Part shown: positions 44,109 through 57,713 of the stretch, one piece after another
How the letters are laid out: every line of letters begins with the position of its first letter
How positions within the stretch are numbered: the stretch's first letter is position 1
DNA from: Luteimonas fraxinea
GTDB lineage: Bacteria; Pseudomonadota; Gammaproteobacteria; Xanthomonadales; Xanthomonadaceae
Direction: 5' to 3'
Length of the DNA stretch: 64,000 nt
Assembly: GCF_021233355.1 (NCBI RefSeq)
Contig: NZ_CP089507.1
Location: forward strand, 186,001-250,000
Position numbers and translations under genes: made by a program
The notes under the pieces: generated by a model
What the model saw: the letters and a program-made list of their open reading frames with translations, nothing else
What the model was told of the DNA's origin: nothing
The model's database searches: none

Positions 44109-45170
44109 TCAGGCCTTGAACAGCGCCTGCATCGACGCCGTGGACGGCCGCTCGACGACGCCCTGCTCGGTCACGATCGCATCGATCAGCTCCCCCGGCG
44201 TCACGTCGAACACCGGGTTCCAGGCCTGGATGCCTTCCGCCACGGTGCGCGTGCCGCCGATGCCGAACAGCTCGCCCGGATCGCGCTGCTCGATCTCGAT
44301 CAGATCGCCCGACGCGGTGTCCATGTCGACGGTCGACGACGGCGCGACGACCATGAACCTGACGCCATGGTGGCGCGCGGCGATCGCCAGCTGGTAGGTG
44401 CCGATCTTGTTCGCGGTATCACCGTTGGCGCAGATGCGATCCGCGCCGACGACGATCCACTGCACCGCGCCGGTCTTCATCAGATGCGCGGCTGCCGAGT
44501 CGGCGATCAGCGTCGCGTCGATGCCGTCCTGCTGCAGCTCCCACACCGTCAGGCGCGCGCCCTGCAGCCACGGCCGCGTCTCGCCCGCGAACACCTTGCC
44601 GATGCGCCCCTGCGCCATGCCGGCGCGGATCACACCCAGCGCGGTACCGAAGCCTGCCGTCGCCAGCGAGCCGGTGTTGCAGTGGGTCATGACGCCACTT
44701 CCAGGCGCGATCAGTTCGGCGCCGAGCGCGCCCATGTGCCGGTTCGCCGCGAGGTCTTCTTCCGCGATCGCCTGCGCCTCACGCGCCAGCACTTCGCGCC
44801 AGTCGGCGCCCGAGGTCACCAGCACACGCCGCATCCGCGCCAGCGCCCAAGCCAGATTCACCGCGGTCGGACGCGCGGCATTGAGCCGCTGCAACGCAGG
44901 TTCGAGTTTCGCCAGTGCAGCCGTCCCGTCCTCGGCCTCGATATCGCGCGCACCCAGCACCGCGCCCCACGCCGCCGCGATCCCGATCGCCGGCGCCCCG
45001 CGCACGGTGAGGTCATGGATCGCCTGCGCGACCTCGTCGCTGGTGGTGCAGGACACGTGCTCGACGACGAATGGCAGCTTGCGCTGGTCGAGCAGATCGA
45101 GCGTGTCGCCGGTCCAGAGGATGGGGCGGATGTGGTCGTAGCGGTCGAAATCGAGGGGAGATGTGTTCAT
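44109..45170 (-). CDS. mtnA: S-methyl-5-thioribose-1-phosphate isomerase
   Basis: The 353-residue enzyme converts methylthioribose 1-phosphate to methylthioribulose 1-phosphate in methionine salvage. The eIF2B-like fold is clear: [14 protein letters not shown], the catalytic Cys164 in [10 protein letters not shown] and Asp243 in [15 protein letters not shown]. Size is normal for MtnA. It is transcribed towards gyrA with no other salvage gene nearby. Confidence 0.95.
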   Translation of the reverse strand: MNTSPLDFDRYDHIRPILWTGDTLDLLDQRKLPFVVEHVSCTTSDEVAQAIHDLTVRGAPAIGIAAAWGAVLGARDIEAEDGTAALAKLEPALQRLNAARPTAVNLAWALARMRRVLVTSGADWREVLAREAQAIAEEDLAANRHMGALGAELIAPGSGVMTHCNTGSLATAGFGTALGVIRAGMAQGRIGKVFAGETRPWLQGARLTVWELQQDGIDATLIADSAAAHLMKTGAVQWIVVGADRICANGDTANKIGTYQLAIAARHHGVRFMVVAPSSTVDMDTASGDLIEIEQRDPGELFGIGGTRTVAEGIQAWNPVFDVTPGELIDAIVTEQGVVERPSTASMQALFKA

Positions 45171-45300
45171 GGGGCCATTGTAAATCGGGGATGCTGGATT
45201 GCTGTTGGCGGAAGTGGGTGCCGAGTTCTCGCTGCGATCGCCGCTCTCCCGCCCTGCCCGCCAGCACGTTCAGCAGAGAGTGCGACGAGTTAGCGAGACC

Positions 45301-46055
45301 CGTCATTCCCGCGAAAGCGGGAAACGCTTCTTCAACGGCGCGTAGCGCCGGTCATCCATTTTGATGTTGGCGTCCGCTTTGGCATTGGCATTGGCATTGG
45401 CTTTGGCTGTGGCTTCCAGCTCTTGATCCGAATCGAGCCGTAGAGCGAGCCGAGCACCGGAGCCTGACGTGGCCGTAGAGCAGCCCATGTCTGAGCGCAG
45501 CGAGTTTGGGCTGCGTGCCGCGTCTGGAGAGGAGCACAGGGCACCGATGCGGCTTCATCGCATCGGCTCGCGTCCGGCGAAGACGGTTTTGCTTACTTTT
45601 GCCAAGACAAAAGTAAGCCGCGCGACAGCGCGGAAGCCCTGTCCTTGATCTTCGCTCTTACGATTGATCTTTTGCTTCGAACAATTAGTTCGCGAAGCGA
45701 CGCGCGAAGAATCTTAAGCAAGTGCACGGCTCTCGCCCGCTGCGCGTGCGAGTCCCTTTTGGACGGACCCAAAAGGAACCAAAAGGTCCCTTCGCCGGAC
45801 GCGATCCGCCGCGATACAGCCGCGGCGGTCCCCTGCGCTTCTCGGACGTCGGGGCACGCAGCCCAAACTCGCTGCGCTCAGACACGGGCTGCTCTACGAC
45901 CCCGCCGCCCTGCGATGCTCGGCTCGCTTTACGGCTCGATTCAAATCAAAAGCCTGGAGCCAAGACAAGCCAGAGCAGAGCCAAAGCTAAAACCAAAGCC
46001 AGAACAAGGGCCAACCCAGAACCCAGATCAAGATGGATGCCTGCGTTCGCGGGCA
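45301..46055. repeat. Composite nested inverted-repeat element, 755 bases, no real gene
   Basis: The outer ends are inverted dispersed-repeat fragments (CGTCATTCCCGCGAAAGCGG at 45301; ATCAAGATGGATGCC to GGGCATGACGACG at 46027-46055). Inside lie TTGGCA-type tracts (45378-45414) with complementary GCCAAA-rich sequence at 45960-46015, and then two inverted arms of about 105 bases (45418-45527 and 45846-45955) that match at most positions. A centre hairpin GCTTACTTTTG/CAAAAGTAAGC (45592-45620) is also present. Open frames on either strand translate the two arms into similar peptides (CAQT-AALRPR, LGSLYGSI-IKS), a by-product of the repeat. The gap 45171-46099 holds nothing else. Confidence 0.8.
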
Positions 46056-46099
46056 TGACGACGATGCGTTCTGGTGAAGTTCCGGAACCGCGCGAGCGA

Positions 46100-49794
<3,695 letters not shown>

Positions 49795-50206
49795 CGCGCG
49801 ATATGCCTGCAATCGCGCGCCCAGTGTCCCGGCATGCAGTTCGAACAGATGGTTGTCGAAGTCGTGGAAATACAACGACTCGCCCTCGCCTTGGATCCGC
49901 GGTCGCGGCGGAAGGATGTCCACACCCAGCGCGTCCAGTCGCGCGCGATAGATCGGCAGGTCGCCGGCCTCGACCGCGAAGGCAACATGGCGGTACGAGC
50001 GTTGCGGCAACGGTTCGCCTTCCATCACCGCGATCCACACGCCACCGAGTTCGAAGAACTTCTCGCGCGACAGCGAATGCGGGCGGTCGCCGCTGTCGTA
50101 GACCTCGCGCGCGCCCAGACCCTCGACCAGCAGGCGGGCCGTGCGGTCGAGGTCGTGGACGACGAAGGTCAGATGGCTGATGCCGGAAATCGACACCGCG
50201 CCCAAC

Positions 50207-50959
50207 TCACCAGCGCGGGCTGCGGGTCACCGCGGGGACGTCGTGCTCGCGGTCCCAGCTGCGCAGTTCGTCGCGAAGGCCGGCGATGCGCTGGCGGCCG
50301 AGGGCGTTGCGCTGTTCGTCGAGGAGCACGCCGTCGAGCAGTTCGGCCATGCGTTCGGCGGTCGGCAGCATCGCGTCCCAGGCATCGAGCGCGCGGACCG
50401 GTGCCGGCAGGGTCAGGAAGAACGCGATCGCCGGGGTTTCGAGGCCCTGGATCTCGCTCATGTCGAAGCTGCCGGGACTGCGGATGTTGGCGACGCTGAA
50501 GATCGGGCCGCGCTCGGGATGGCCGTCGACCAGACGGTGGAACACATTCATGTGGCCGTAGGTCAGGCCGGTCTTCTCGGCGGCAACCACGATGTCCGGG
50601 CCGCGTAGCACGTTACCGGCGCGCGCGGCGATGTAGAGGGTCACGATCTTGTCGAAATCGTCGCTGGTGCGCTTGCCAAGTTCGCTGTTCGGCGAGACGG
50701 CGCCAACGGTCTGGTCGAGCAGGTCCATTTCCGCCTGCACGGCGTCTGTGTCGCCTTCGGCACGCGGCACGCCGGCTTCGCCGAGATCCTGTTCCAGCTG
50801 CGCGCCGAGCGTGGGCTCCAGGCGCTGCTCGCGATCGTCGGTGCTGGCGACGCGGCGACCCTGCCCGTTGCGCGGGCGGGTGCCGAAATACCACATGGCA
50901 CCCATCAGCAGCAGGCCTGCGACCAGGATTCCGATACGCATCATCCAGTCGTCGGTCAT
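50207..50959 (-). CDS. zipA: Cell-division protein ZipA
   Basis: The 250-residue inner-membrane protein has an N-terminal transmembrane segment (IGILVAGLLLMGAMWYFG), a charged linker and the C-terminal FtsZ-binding domain (from about residue 105: DFDKIVTLYIAARAG). It tethers the Z-ring to the membrane. It lies between smc and the fosX-like gene, in the smc-zipA-ligA order of many gammaproteobacteria. Confidence 0.92.
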   Translation of the reverse strand: MTDDWMMRIGILVAGLLLMGAMWYFGTRPRNGQGRRVASTDDREQRLEPTLGAQLEQDLGEAGVPRAEGDTDAVQAEMDLLDQTVGAVSPNSELGKRTSDDFDKIVTLYIAARAGNVLRGPDIVVAAEKTGLTYGHMNVFHRLVDGHPERGPIFSVANIRSPGSFDMSEIQGLETPAIAFFLTLPAPVRALDAWDAMLPTAERMAELLDGVLLDEQRNALGRQRIAGLRDELRSWDREHDVPAVTRSPRW

Positions 50960-51070
50960 TCGCGGTGTTCTCCTTCGGGGTCGTTCATTATGCGCAGGCG
51001 CCGGGCCTGTCGGGCATGAGGACCGCCACCGGCCAGGCCGTGCGACGGTCGCGCCACATGATGACAGTCT

Positions 51071-54000
51071 CTAGGCGGCGCCGGCCAGTCGCGCCGCTTC
51101 GGCCAGATCGACCGAGACCAGTCGGCTCACGCCCGGCTCACGCATGGTCACGCCGCTGAGCTGGGACGCCGCTTCCATCGTCGCCTTGTTGTGGCTCACG
51201 AACAGGAACTGCACCTGCTCGCTCATCTCGCGGACCATCGCGGTGAAGCGGCCGACATTGGCCTCGTCCAGCGGTGCGTCCACCTCGTCGAGCAGGCAGA
51301 ACGGCGCGGGATTGAGCTGGAAGATCGAGAACACCAATGCGACCGCGGTCATCGCTTTCTCGCCGCCGGACAGCAGCGAGATGTTGGACACGCGCTTGCC
51401 GGGTGGGCGCGCCATGATCGCGACGCCGGTATCGAGCAGGTCCTCGCCGGTCAGTTCCAGATACGCATGGCCGCCACCGAACAGGCGCGGATACAGCGCC
51501 TGCACGCCAGCATTGACCTTGTCGAAAGTGTCCTTGAAGCGGCCGCGGGTCTCGCGGTCGATCTTGCGGATCGCCTCTTCCAGCGTGTCCAAGGCCGAGT
51601 TGAGGTCGGCGTCCTGCGCGTCGAGGTATTCCTTGCGCTGCGCGGCTTCGGCGTGTTCGGCGATCGCGGCGAGATTCACCGGCTCCAGACGGCGCAGGCG
51701 CGCGTCGAAGTCGGTGACGATCTTCTCCCAGTCCTTCGCATTCGCGGAATCTTCGAGACCATTCAACACCTCGTCGACCACGAACCCGCCCTCGACGACC
51801 TGCGCCGACAACTGGTCGGCCGCGATCACCAGCGCCTGCTGGTCGAGGCGGCGCTGCGAGATCGCTTCGCGCTGGGTCAGCGACTGCGCATCACGCTGCT
51901 GGCGGACCTGCTCGTACGTGCGCAGTTCGTTGTCCACGCCTTCCAGCGCGGAACGTGCTTCGGCCAGCGCGCGCTCGGTGCGCACGCGCTCTTCGAGTGC
52001 AACCTGGCGCTGTTGTTCCAGCGTGTCGACCGGCGAATCGCCCGTCGCCAGCTGCGCCGACAGTTCGCCGAGGCGATTGTCGATCTGGCCGCGCTGGCCG
52101 CCCATGCGCGCGAGCGCCTGGGTCAGCGAGGTGATCTGGGCGCGCTGGGATTCGATGGTCAGTGCGAGTGCGTGCGCGGTATCGCGCGATTCGCGCGCGG
52201 CCGATCGCAGCTGGTCGCGGGCCTCGACCAGTCCGCGGCGCTCGGCTTCGAGTGCACCGCGGGCGGCTTCGAACTCGCCCATGCGTTCGACCGCATCTTC
52301 CAGCCGGCCCCGCGCGTCGCGCGCCTGCTGGGCGGCGGTATCGAGGGTTTCGTGCAGCTGGGCGAGATCGGTGTCGATGCGCTCGATGCGGTTGCGCGCC
52401 GCTTCCACCCGACCCTGCTGGCTCTGCACCTGGCCGGCGAGCTCGGACACGCCGCGATGCGCGACGTACAAGGCACGCTGCGCTTCCTCACGCTGCTGCT
52501 CGACGCTGAGCAGCTGTTCGCGGCCCTGCGCGATGCGCGCCTCCAGCGTCTGTTCCTGCTCCTGCAGCGTCGCGATCGTCTCGCGCAGCGACTGGATCTC
52601 GCGTTCGCGCAGCAGCGCGCCCTGCTTCGCCGCGCCCGAGCGCGACACGCGCACCCAGCCGGCGCCGAGACGCTCGCCGCTGCGGGTGATGACCGAATCG
52701 CCATCGCCCAGGCTCGCCTGCAGCGCGCGCGCCTCGGCCAGGGTCTCGGCCACGTGCAGGCGCGCGAGCAGCCGGCGGATCGCCAGCGGGCCCTGCACCT
52801 TGGCCGCCAGCGAAGTCGGCGCGAAGGCTTCGTCGCCGGTCTCAGCCGACACCAGCGCCAGGCGGCTTTCGCCAAGTTCACCGAGCGCGTCGACCAGTTC
52901 GGCCGGCACGCCGTCGCCTTCGACAAGCACGCCTTCGATCAGCTGACCGAGCGCGCGTTCGACCGCGAATTCCCAGCCCGACTCGACCCGCAGCCGCTCG
53001 CCGACGCGCGCCGACGAATCCAGTCCGCGCTGACGCAGCCATTCGACCGCCGCGCCCTGCTCCTGGCCCAGCGCTGCGTTCTGCAGGGTTTCCAGCGATG
53101 ACAGCCGGCCGCGCGCTTCCTGCGCCTGCTTGCGCACGACGGACAGCTCTTCCTGCGCGCCGCGCTGCGCGTCCTGCAGATCGACCGCCGCGGCCTTGCG
53201 CGTTTCCAGATCGTCGCCGAGCGAGTCGAGCGTGGCCTTCTGTTCGTCGTGGCGGATCTGCAGATCGGCGAATGCCTCGCTCAGCGCTTCGAGATCCAGC
53301 CCGCCGCGTTCGGCCTGCAGCTGCTCGCGGCGGCGGTCGGCTTCGAGCGACTGCTTGTCCAGGTAATCGACGCGGGTGCGCTCGACGTCACCTTCGCGCG
53401 CTGCCTCGCCCTGCTCGCGGTTGTGGGTTTCCCAGCGCGTCTGCCAGTCGGCGAGCGCGGTTTCGGCCTCGCGCAGCGTGTCCTGACGTACGGCGTCGTC
53501 GTCCTGCAGCTGCGCGAGCTGCGGTTCGGCGTCGGCGATGCTCTCGTGCAGGGTGTCGAGTCGCAGCTGGTCCTGGTCGATGTGCTCGCCGATCTCGGCC
53601 AGCTGCGCCTGCGCTTCGTCGCGGGCCTTGAGCAGGCGCGCCGACAGCTCGCGCTGGTGCTGGATCTGCTGCTCGACACGGGCCAGCGCACCGCTGACTT
53701 CGTAGCTTTCGGCCTGCGCGCGGTTAAGGCTTTCGCTGGCTTCGTGGCGACGCTCGCGACCCGTCTCCAGCTCGCGCTCGGCTTCGCGTTGCTCGGCGAT
53801 GATCTGCTCGAGCTTGGTTTCTTCCTGCGACAGTCCTTCGCGCAATGCGCGCAGACGCGAATCGAGCGTGCGCCATTCCAGCGCCTTCCACTCGGCGTCG
53901 CGGATCTTCCGCTCGGCCTGGATCGCGGTGTACTGCTCGGCCTGCTTGGCCTGCCGCGCGAGGTGCTGCAGCTGCTTGCCGACTTCCTCGCGCAGATCGC

Positions 54001-54583
54001 TGAGGCGATCCAGGTTCTCGCGGGTGTGGCGGATGCGGGTCTCGGTTTCCTTGCGGCGCTCCTTGTACTTGGAGATGCCCGCCGCTTCCTCCAGATAGAC
54101 ACGCAGCTCTTCGGGCTTGGCGTCGATGATCTGGCTGATCATGCCCTGCTCGATGATCGAGTAGCTGCGCGGGCCCAGACCCGTGCCGAGGAACAGATCG
54201 GTGATGTCGCGGCGGCGGCACTTGGTGCCGTTGAGGTAGTAGCCGCTCTGCCCGTCGCGGCTGACGGTGCGCTTGACCGAGATCTCGTTGAACGCGGCGA
54301 ACTCCCCGGCGATCGTGTGATCGGAATTGTCGAACACCAGTTCGACCATCGCCTGCGACACCGGCTTGCGCGCGGTGGACCCGGCGAAGATCACGTCGGT
54401 CAGCGAGTCGCCACGCAGGCGGCTGGCCGAGGATTCGCCCATGACCCAGCGCACCGCGTCGATGATGTTCGACTTGCCGCAGCCGTTGGGCCCCACCACG
54501 CCGGTCATGTTGGTCGGCAGGTGCAGCGTGGTCGGATCGACGAAGGATTTGAAACCGGCGAGCTTGATCGTGGACAGGCGCAT
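51071..54583 (-). CDS. smc: Chromosome segregation ATPase SMC
   Basis: The 1170-residue protein has the full SMC layout: N-terminal Walker A GPNGCGKSN (about 32-40), a first coiled coil from about 160, a hinge near 500-680 (GWEFAVERALGQLIEGVLVE), the second coiled coil, and the C-terminal signature LLSGGEKAMTA with Walker B FCLLDEVDAPLD. The length agrees with other gammaproteobacterial SMC. It works with ScpA and ScpB, not encoded here. A repeat block lies between its start and the sugar ATPase gene. Confidence 0.97.
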   Translation of the reverse strand: MRLSTIKLAGFKSFVDPTTLHLPTNMTGVVGPNGCGKSNIIDAVRWVMGESSASRLRGDSLTDVIFAGSTARKPVSQAMVELVFDNSDHTIAGEFAAFNEISVKRTVSRDGQSGYYLNGTKCRRRDITDLFLGTGLGPRSYSIIEQGMISQIIDAKPEELRVYLEEAAGISKYKERRKETETRIRHTRENLDRLSDLREEVGKQLQHLARQAKQAEQYTAIQAERKIRDAEWKALEWRTLDSRLRALREGLSQEETKLEQIIAEQREAERELETGRERRHEASESLNRAQAESYEVSGALARVEQQIQHQRELSARLLKARDEAQAQLAEIGEHIDQDQLRLDTLHESIADAEPQLAQLQDDDAVRQDTLREAETALADWQTRWETHNREQGEAAREGDVERTRVDYLDKQSLEADRRREQLQAERGGLDLEALSEAFADLQIRHDEQKATLDSLGDDLETRKAAAVDLQDAQRGAQEELSVVRKQAQEARGRLSSLETLQNAALGQEQGAAVEWLRQRGLDSSARVGERLRVESGWEFAVERALGQLIEGVLVEGDGVPAELVDALGELGESRLALVSAETGDEAFAPTSLAAKVQGPLAIRRLLARLHVAETLAEARALQASLGDGDSVITRSGERLGAGWVRVSRSGAAKQGALLREREIQSLRETIATLQEQEQTLEARIAQGREQLLSVEQQREEAQRALYVAHRGVSELAGQVQSQQGRVEAARNRIERIDTDLAQLHETLDTAAQQARDARGRLEDAVERMGEFEAARGALEAERRGLVEARDQLRSAARESRDTAHALALTIESQRAQITSLTQALARMGGQRGQIDNRLGELSAQLATGDSPVDTLEQQRQVALEERVRTERALAEARSALEGVDNELRTYEQVRQQRDAQSLTQREAISQRRLDQQALVIAADQLSAQVVEGGFVVDEVLNGLEDSANAKDWEKIVTDFDARLRRLEPVNLAAIAEHAEAAQRKEYLDAQDADLNSALDTLEEAIRKIDRETRGRFKDTFDKVNAGVQALYPRLFGGGHAYLELTGEDLLDTGVAIMARPPGKRVSNISLLSGGEKAMTAVALVFSIFQLNPAPFCLLDEVDAPLDEANVGRFTAMVREMSEQVQFLFVSHNKATMEAASQLSGVTMREPGVSRLVSVDLAEAARLAGAA

Positions 54584-54746
54584 GCGGGCTTTGGTGGCCT
54601 CTTGGCGCCCGTCAGGGCGCGATGGATGACGGATAGCGTGTCATGCGATACGCGAAATTTCCATCGCAAGCGGTTGATTCCACAAGCACGGAGCGCCGCT
54701 CGCGCGCGCAAGCGGTCAGTATAGCGAGAGTTCCGGTGAGGTGAAT

Positions 54747-54876
54747 TCCCAACCCTTCTCCCTCTGGGAGAAGGTGCCCAAAGGGCGGATGAGGGTGCTT
54801 TGAGACCGTCCACCTAGAACGCCACCCCTCACCCGACGCGCGTCGCGCGTCGACCTCTCCCAGAGGGAGAGGTGTG
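54747..54876. repeat. CTCTCCC-type dispersed repeat between smc and the ABC gene
   Basis: CCCAACCCTTCTCCCTCTGG at 54749 is mirrored by CGACCTCTCCCAGAGGGAG near 54852, with an internal hairpin (TTCTCCCTCTGGGAGAA). The 3' half also carries the palindromic GACGCGCGTCGCGCGTC. It belongs to the same family as the element at 49617 but is more degenerate. Confidence 0.7.
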
Positions 54877-54894
54877 GTTCCTGCGTCGCGAGGC

Positions 54895-55992
54895 TCAACC
54901 CGCCCGCTGCACCAACCGCTCGCCGGTCTCGACATCGAACGCATGCACGCGGCCGACCGGAATCATCAGCGACAGGGTTTCGCCCGGCACCGGCACGCGA
55001 TCGGGCGGCAGGCGTGCGATCAGGGCGTGGCTGCCCAGGCGCAGATTGACGAAAACTTCGCTGCCGACCGGCTCCACCACTTCGACCACCGGCGACAGCG
55101 ATGCGTCCGCCTCGGTCGCGGGCAGCAGATGTTCGGGGCGGATGCCCAGATCGACCGTGCGGCCGTTCCAGTCGGCAGGAAAACCGGCATCGCCCAGCGC
55201 GAGGGTGATGCCCGCGCCCGCGTCGAAGGTCCAGCCATCCGTGCCCTGCGACAGCGCGCCGCGCAGCACGTTCATGGCCGGACTGCCTAGGAAGGTCGCG
55301 ACGAACAGGTTCGCTGGCCGTTCGTACAGCGCCATCGGCGTGTCGATCTGCTGGATGTGGCCATCCTTGAGCACGACGATGCGCTGGCCCAGCGTCATCG
55401 CTTCGATCTGGTCGTGGGTGACGTAGATCATCGTCGTGCCCAGCTTGCGATGCAGCCGGGCGATCTCGACACGCATGCCGCTTCGCAGTTTGGCGTCGAG
55501 GTTGGACAGCGGTTCGTCGAGCAGGAACACCTGCGGCTGGCGCACCAGCGCCCGGCCCAGCGCCACGCGCTGGCGCTGTCCGCCCGAGAGCTGGCCGGGC
55601 TTGCGGTCCAGCACCTTGTCGAGTTCGAGCACCTGCGCGGCTTCGTCGACGCGCGCGGCGATCTCGGTCTTCGACTGGCCGCGCAGCTTGAGACCGAACG
55701 CGAGGTTCTCGGCCACGCTCATGTGCGGATACAGCGCGTAGCTCTGGAACACCATCGCGATGTCGCGATCCTTCGGCGCCACGTCGTTGACGACGCGCTC
55801 GCCGATGGTCAGCGTGCCGTCGCTGATCGCCTCCAGTCCCGCGACCATGCGCAGCAGCGTGGATTTGCCGCAGCCCGACGGGCCCACCAGCACCAGCAGC
55901 TCGCCATCGGCGACCTCGAAAGTCGCACCGGCCACACCGACGAAACCGTTGGGGTAGACCTTCCGTACCGCGTCGAACCGCACCTGTGCCAT
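54895..55992 (-). CDS. Sugar ABC transporter ATP-binding protein (MalK/UgpC/MsmX type)
   Basis: The 365-residue ATPase has Walker A GPSGCGKSTLL (37-47), the signature QLSGGQRQRVALGRALVR, Walker B FLLDEPLSNLDAK, and a C-terminal TOBE/MOBE regulatory domain (GIRPEHLLPA). It energises carbohydrate import through permeases not encoded in this window, so it may serve several transporters like MsmX. GGGAG precedes the ATG at 55992. It is divergent from zwf, with a LacI-type operator between them, which suits coordinated control by sugar. Confidence 0.9.
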   Translation of the reverse strand: MAQVRFDAVRKVYPNGFVGVAGATFEVADGELLVLVGPSGCGKSTLLRMVAGLEAISDGTLTIGERVVNDVAPKDRDIAMVFQSYALYPHMSVAENLAFGLKLRGQSKTEIAARVDEAAQVLELDKVLDRKPGQLSGGQRQRVALGRALVRQPQVFLLDEPLSNLDAKLRSGMRVEIARLHRKLGTTMIYVTHDQIEAMTLGQRIVVLKDGHIQQIDTPMALYERPANLFVATFLGSPAMNVLRGALSQGTDGWTFDAGAGITLALGDAGFPADWNGRTVDLGIRPEHLLPATEADASLSPVVEVVEPVGSEVFVNLRLGSHALIARLPPDRVPVPGETLSLMIPVGRVHAFDVETGERLVQRAG

Positions 55993-56085
55993 GCACGCTC
56001 CCGTGTGTCGCAAACCCGTCGTGGATCGCATCGTGCGGCTGCCTGCGTGAACCGCGCGCCGCGATGCAATTGCGCTATTCTGGCA

Positions 56086-56099
56086 TGTAATCGTTTCCA
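56086..56099. promoter_or_regulatory. LacI/GalR-family operator between the ABC gene and zwf
   Basis: TGTAATCGTTTCCA matches the family consensus TGNAANCGNTTNCA at all fixed positions. It lies 94 bases before the ABC start and about 190 bases before the zwf core start in the divergent gap 55993-56291. A second perfect match is at 62478. The regulator is not in this window. Confidence 0.75.
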
Positions 56100-56291
56100 A
56101 TCCAGCCGGCGCACGTGTGGGAGGCACAGCGTAGTGCAACGAACGACAGGTTCCATCCGCGTGCGCGCCGCCTCGCGCGCGCCAGGTGACAGCGCTGGAC
56201 ACGCCGCGATGGCGTGGACGTTGCGATCTGCACGCCTCCGGCGACACACTCCGTGATTACCCATCCTGAACCCGAGACGGTCCCGGCGCCC

Positions 56292-57713
56292 ATGCACGAT
56301 TCCCTGCTGTTGTTCGGCGCCACCGGCGACCTGGCGCAACGCTATCTGTTCCCGTCCCTGCTGCATCTGCTGCGCGACCGGCTGCTGCCGGACGAATTCC
56401 GCGTGATCGCGATCGCGCGCAGCGAGCACGACGACGCAAGCTTCCGCGACTGGCTGCGCGAGCGCCTCGGTGACGACTACGACACGTCGCTGGTCGACGA
56501 ACTGCTGCGCCGCATCCAGTACGTGCCGGTGGACCTCGGCGATGCCGATGCGATGGCAGCGTCGCTGTCGCGCTTCGCCGACCGTCCGGCGGTCAGCTAT
56601 CTGTCGACGCCGCCGAACCTGTTCGCCTCCGCGTGCCGAGGCCTCAAGGCCGCCGGTCTGCTGGAAGCGCCTTCGCGGCTGGTGCTGGAGAAGCCGATCG
56701 GCCACGACCTGGCCAGCGCGCAGGAAATCGACGCGACGTTGAAGTCCGCGCTCGACGAGTCGCGGATCTTCCGTATCGACCATTACCTGGGCAAGGCGCC
56801 GGTGCAGAACCTGCTCGCACTGCGTCTGGGCAACACCCTGCTGGAAGCCACGTGGGAACGGCGCTGGATCGAATCGGTCGACATCATCGTCGCCGAGACC
56901 GCCGGCGTGGACGGTCGCGAGGGCTACTACGCCGACTACGGCGCGCTGCGCGACATGGTGCAGAACCACATGCTGCAGCTGCTGGCGCTGATCGCGATGG
57001 AACCGCCGGCAGCGATGGACACCGACAGCATCCGCGACGAGAAGCGCAAGGTGCTACGCGCCCTGCGGCCGATGACCGCCGCCGATGCCGCGGCCGACAG
57101 CGTGCGCGGCCGCTACGGCCCGGGCGTCGTCGACGGCCAGGCCGTGCAGGGCTTCAAGCACGGCGGGCACGAGGATGTGGAGACCTTCGTCGGCCTGCGT
57201 GCGTGGATCGACAACTGGCGTTGGGCCGGCGTGCCGTTCCGCCTCGTCACTGGCAAGCGCATGCCCTCGCGCACCACCGAGGTCGTCGTGACGTTCAAGC
57301 CGGTCACGCACTGGCTCTTTGGGCCGGGCGAGCGCAAACGCGCGCGGGCCAACCAGTTGCGCGTGCGCCTGCAGCCGGAGGAGACGATCGAACTTGGCCT
57401 GATGGGCAGCCTCGCCGCGTCCGAATGGGCCGCGAACGAACTGCAGCCCATGTCGCTGGATCTGGCGATGCTGCCGCCCAAGCGCCGCATCGCCTACGAG
57501 CGTCTGATGATCGATGCACTCAAGGGCGACCAGACGCTGTTCGTGCGCGACGACGAAGTCGAGGCCGCATGGCGCTGGATTGACAGCGTCAGCGCCGCGT
57601 GGCGCGAAGCCGGCACGCCGGTGCGCGATTACCCGGCCGGCAGCTGGGGCCCGGCCGAGGCGCAGCCCTTCCTGCCGCGTACGCTGACCACTCACAACGG
57701 ACGCAAATCGTGA
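56292..57713 (+). CDS. zwf: Glucose-6-phosphate 1-dehydrogenase
   Basis: The enzyme oxidises glucose 6-phosphate to 6-phosphogluconolactone with NADP+. From the ATG at 56292 it has 473 residues and begins MHDSLLLFGATGDLAQRYLF, as I recall for xanthomonads; the frame is open upstream with GTG codons at 56253 and 56214. The substrate-binding signature RIDHYLGKAPVQNLL is complete. It is the first gene of the Entner-Doudoroff operon and overlaps glk (GTGA). Confidence 0.94.
   Translation: MHDSLLLFGATGDLAQRYLFPSLLHLLRDRLLPDEFRVIAIARSEHDDASFRDWLRERLGDDYDTSLVDELLRRIQYVPVDLGDADAMAASLSRFADRPAVSYLSTPPNLFASACRGLKAAGLLEAPSRLVLEKPIGHDLASAQEIDATLKSALDESRIFRIDHYLGKAPVQNLLALRLGNTLLEATWERRWIESVDIIVAETAGVDGREGYYADYGALRDMVQNHMLQLLALIAMEPPAAMDTDSIRDEKRKVLRALRPMTAADAAADSVRGRYGPGVVDGQAVQGFKHGGHEDVETFVGLRAWIDNWRWAGVPFRLVTGKRMPSRTTEVVVTFKPVTHWLFGPGERKRARANQLRVRLQPEETIELGLMGSLAASEWAANELQPMSLDLAMLPPKRRIAYERLMIDALKGDQTLFVRDDEVEAAWRWIDSVSAAWREAGTPVRDYPAGSWGPAEAQPFLPRTLTTHNGRKS

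Noticed and set aside
45645..46058. 137-codon frame with CAQT-AALRPR text
   Set aside because: A similar text is read on the other strand at 45332-45544 because the region is an inverted repeat; no ribosome-binding site or domain was seen.
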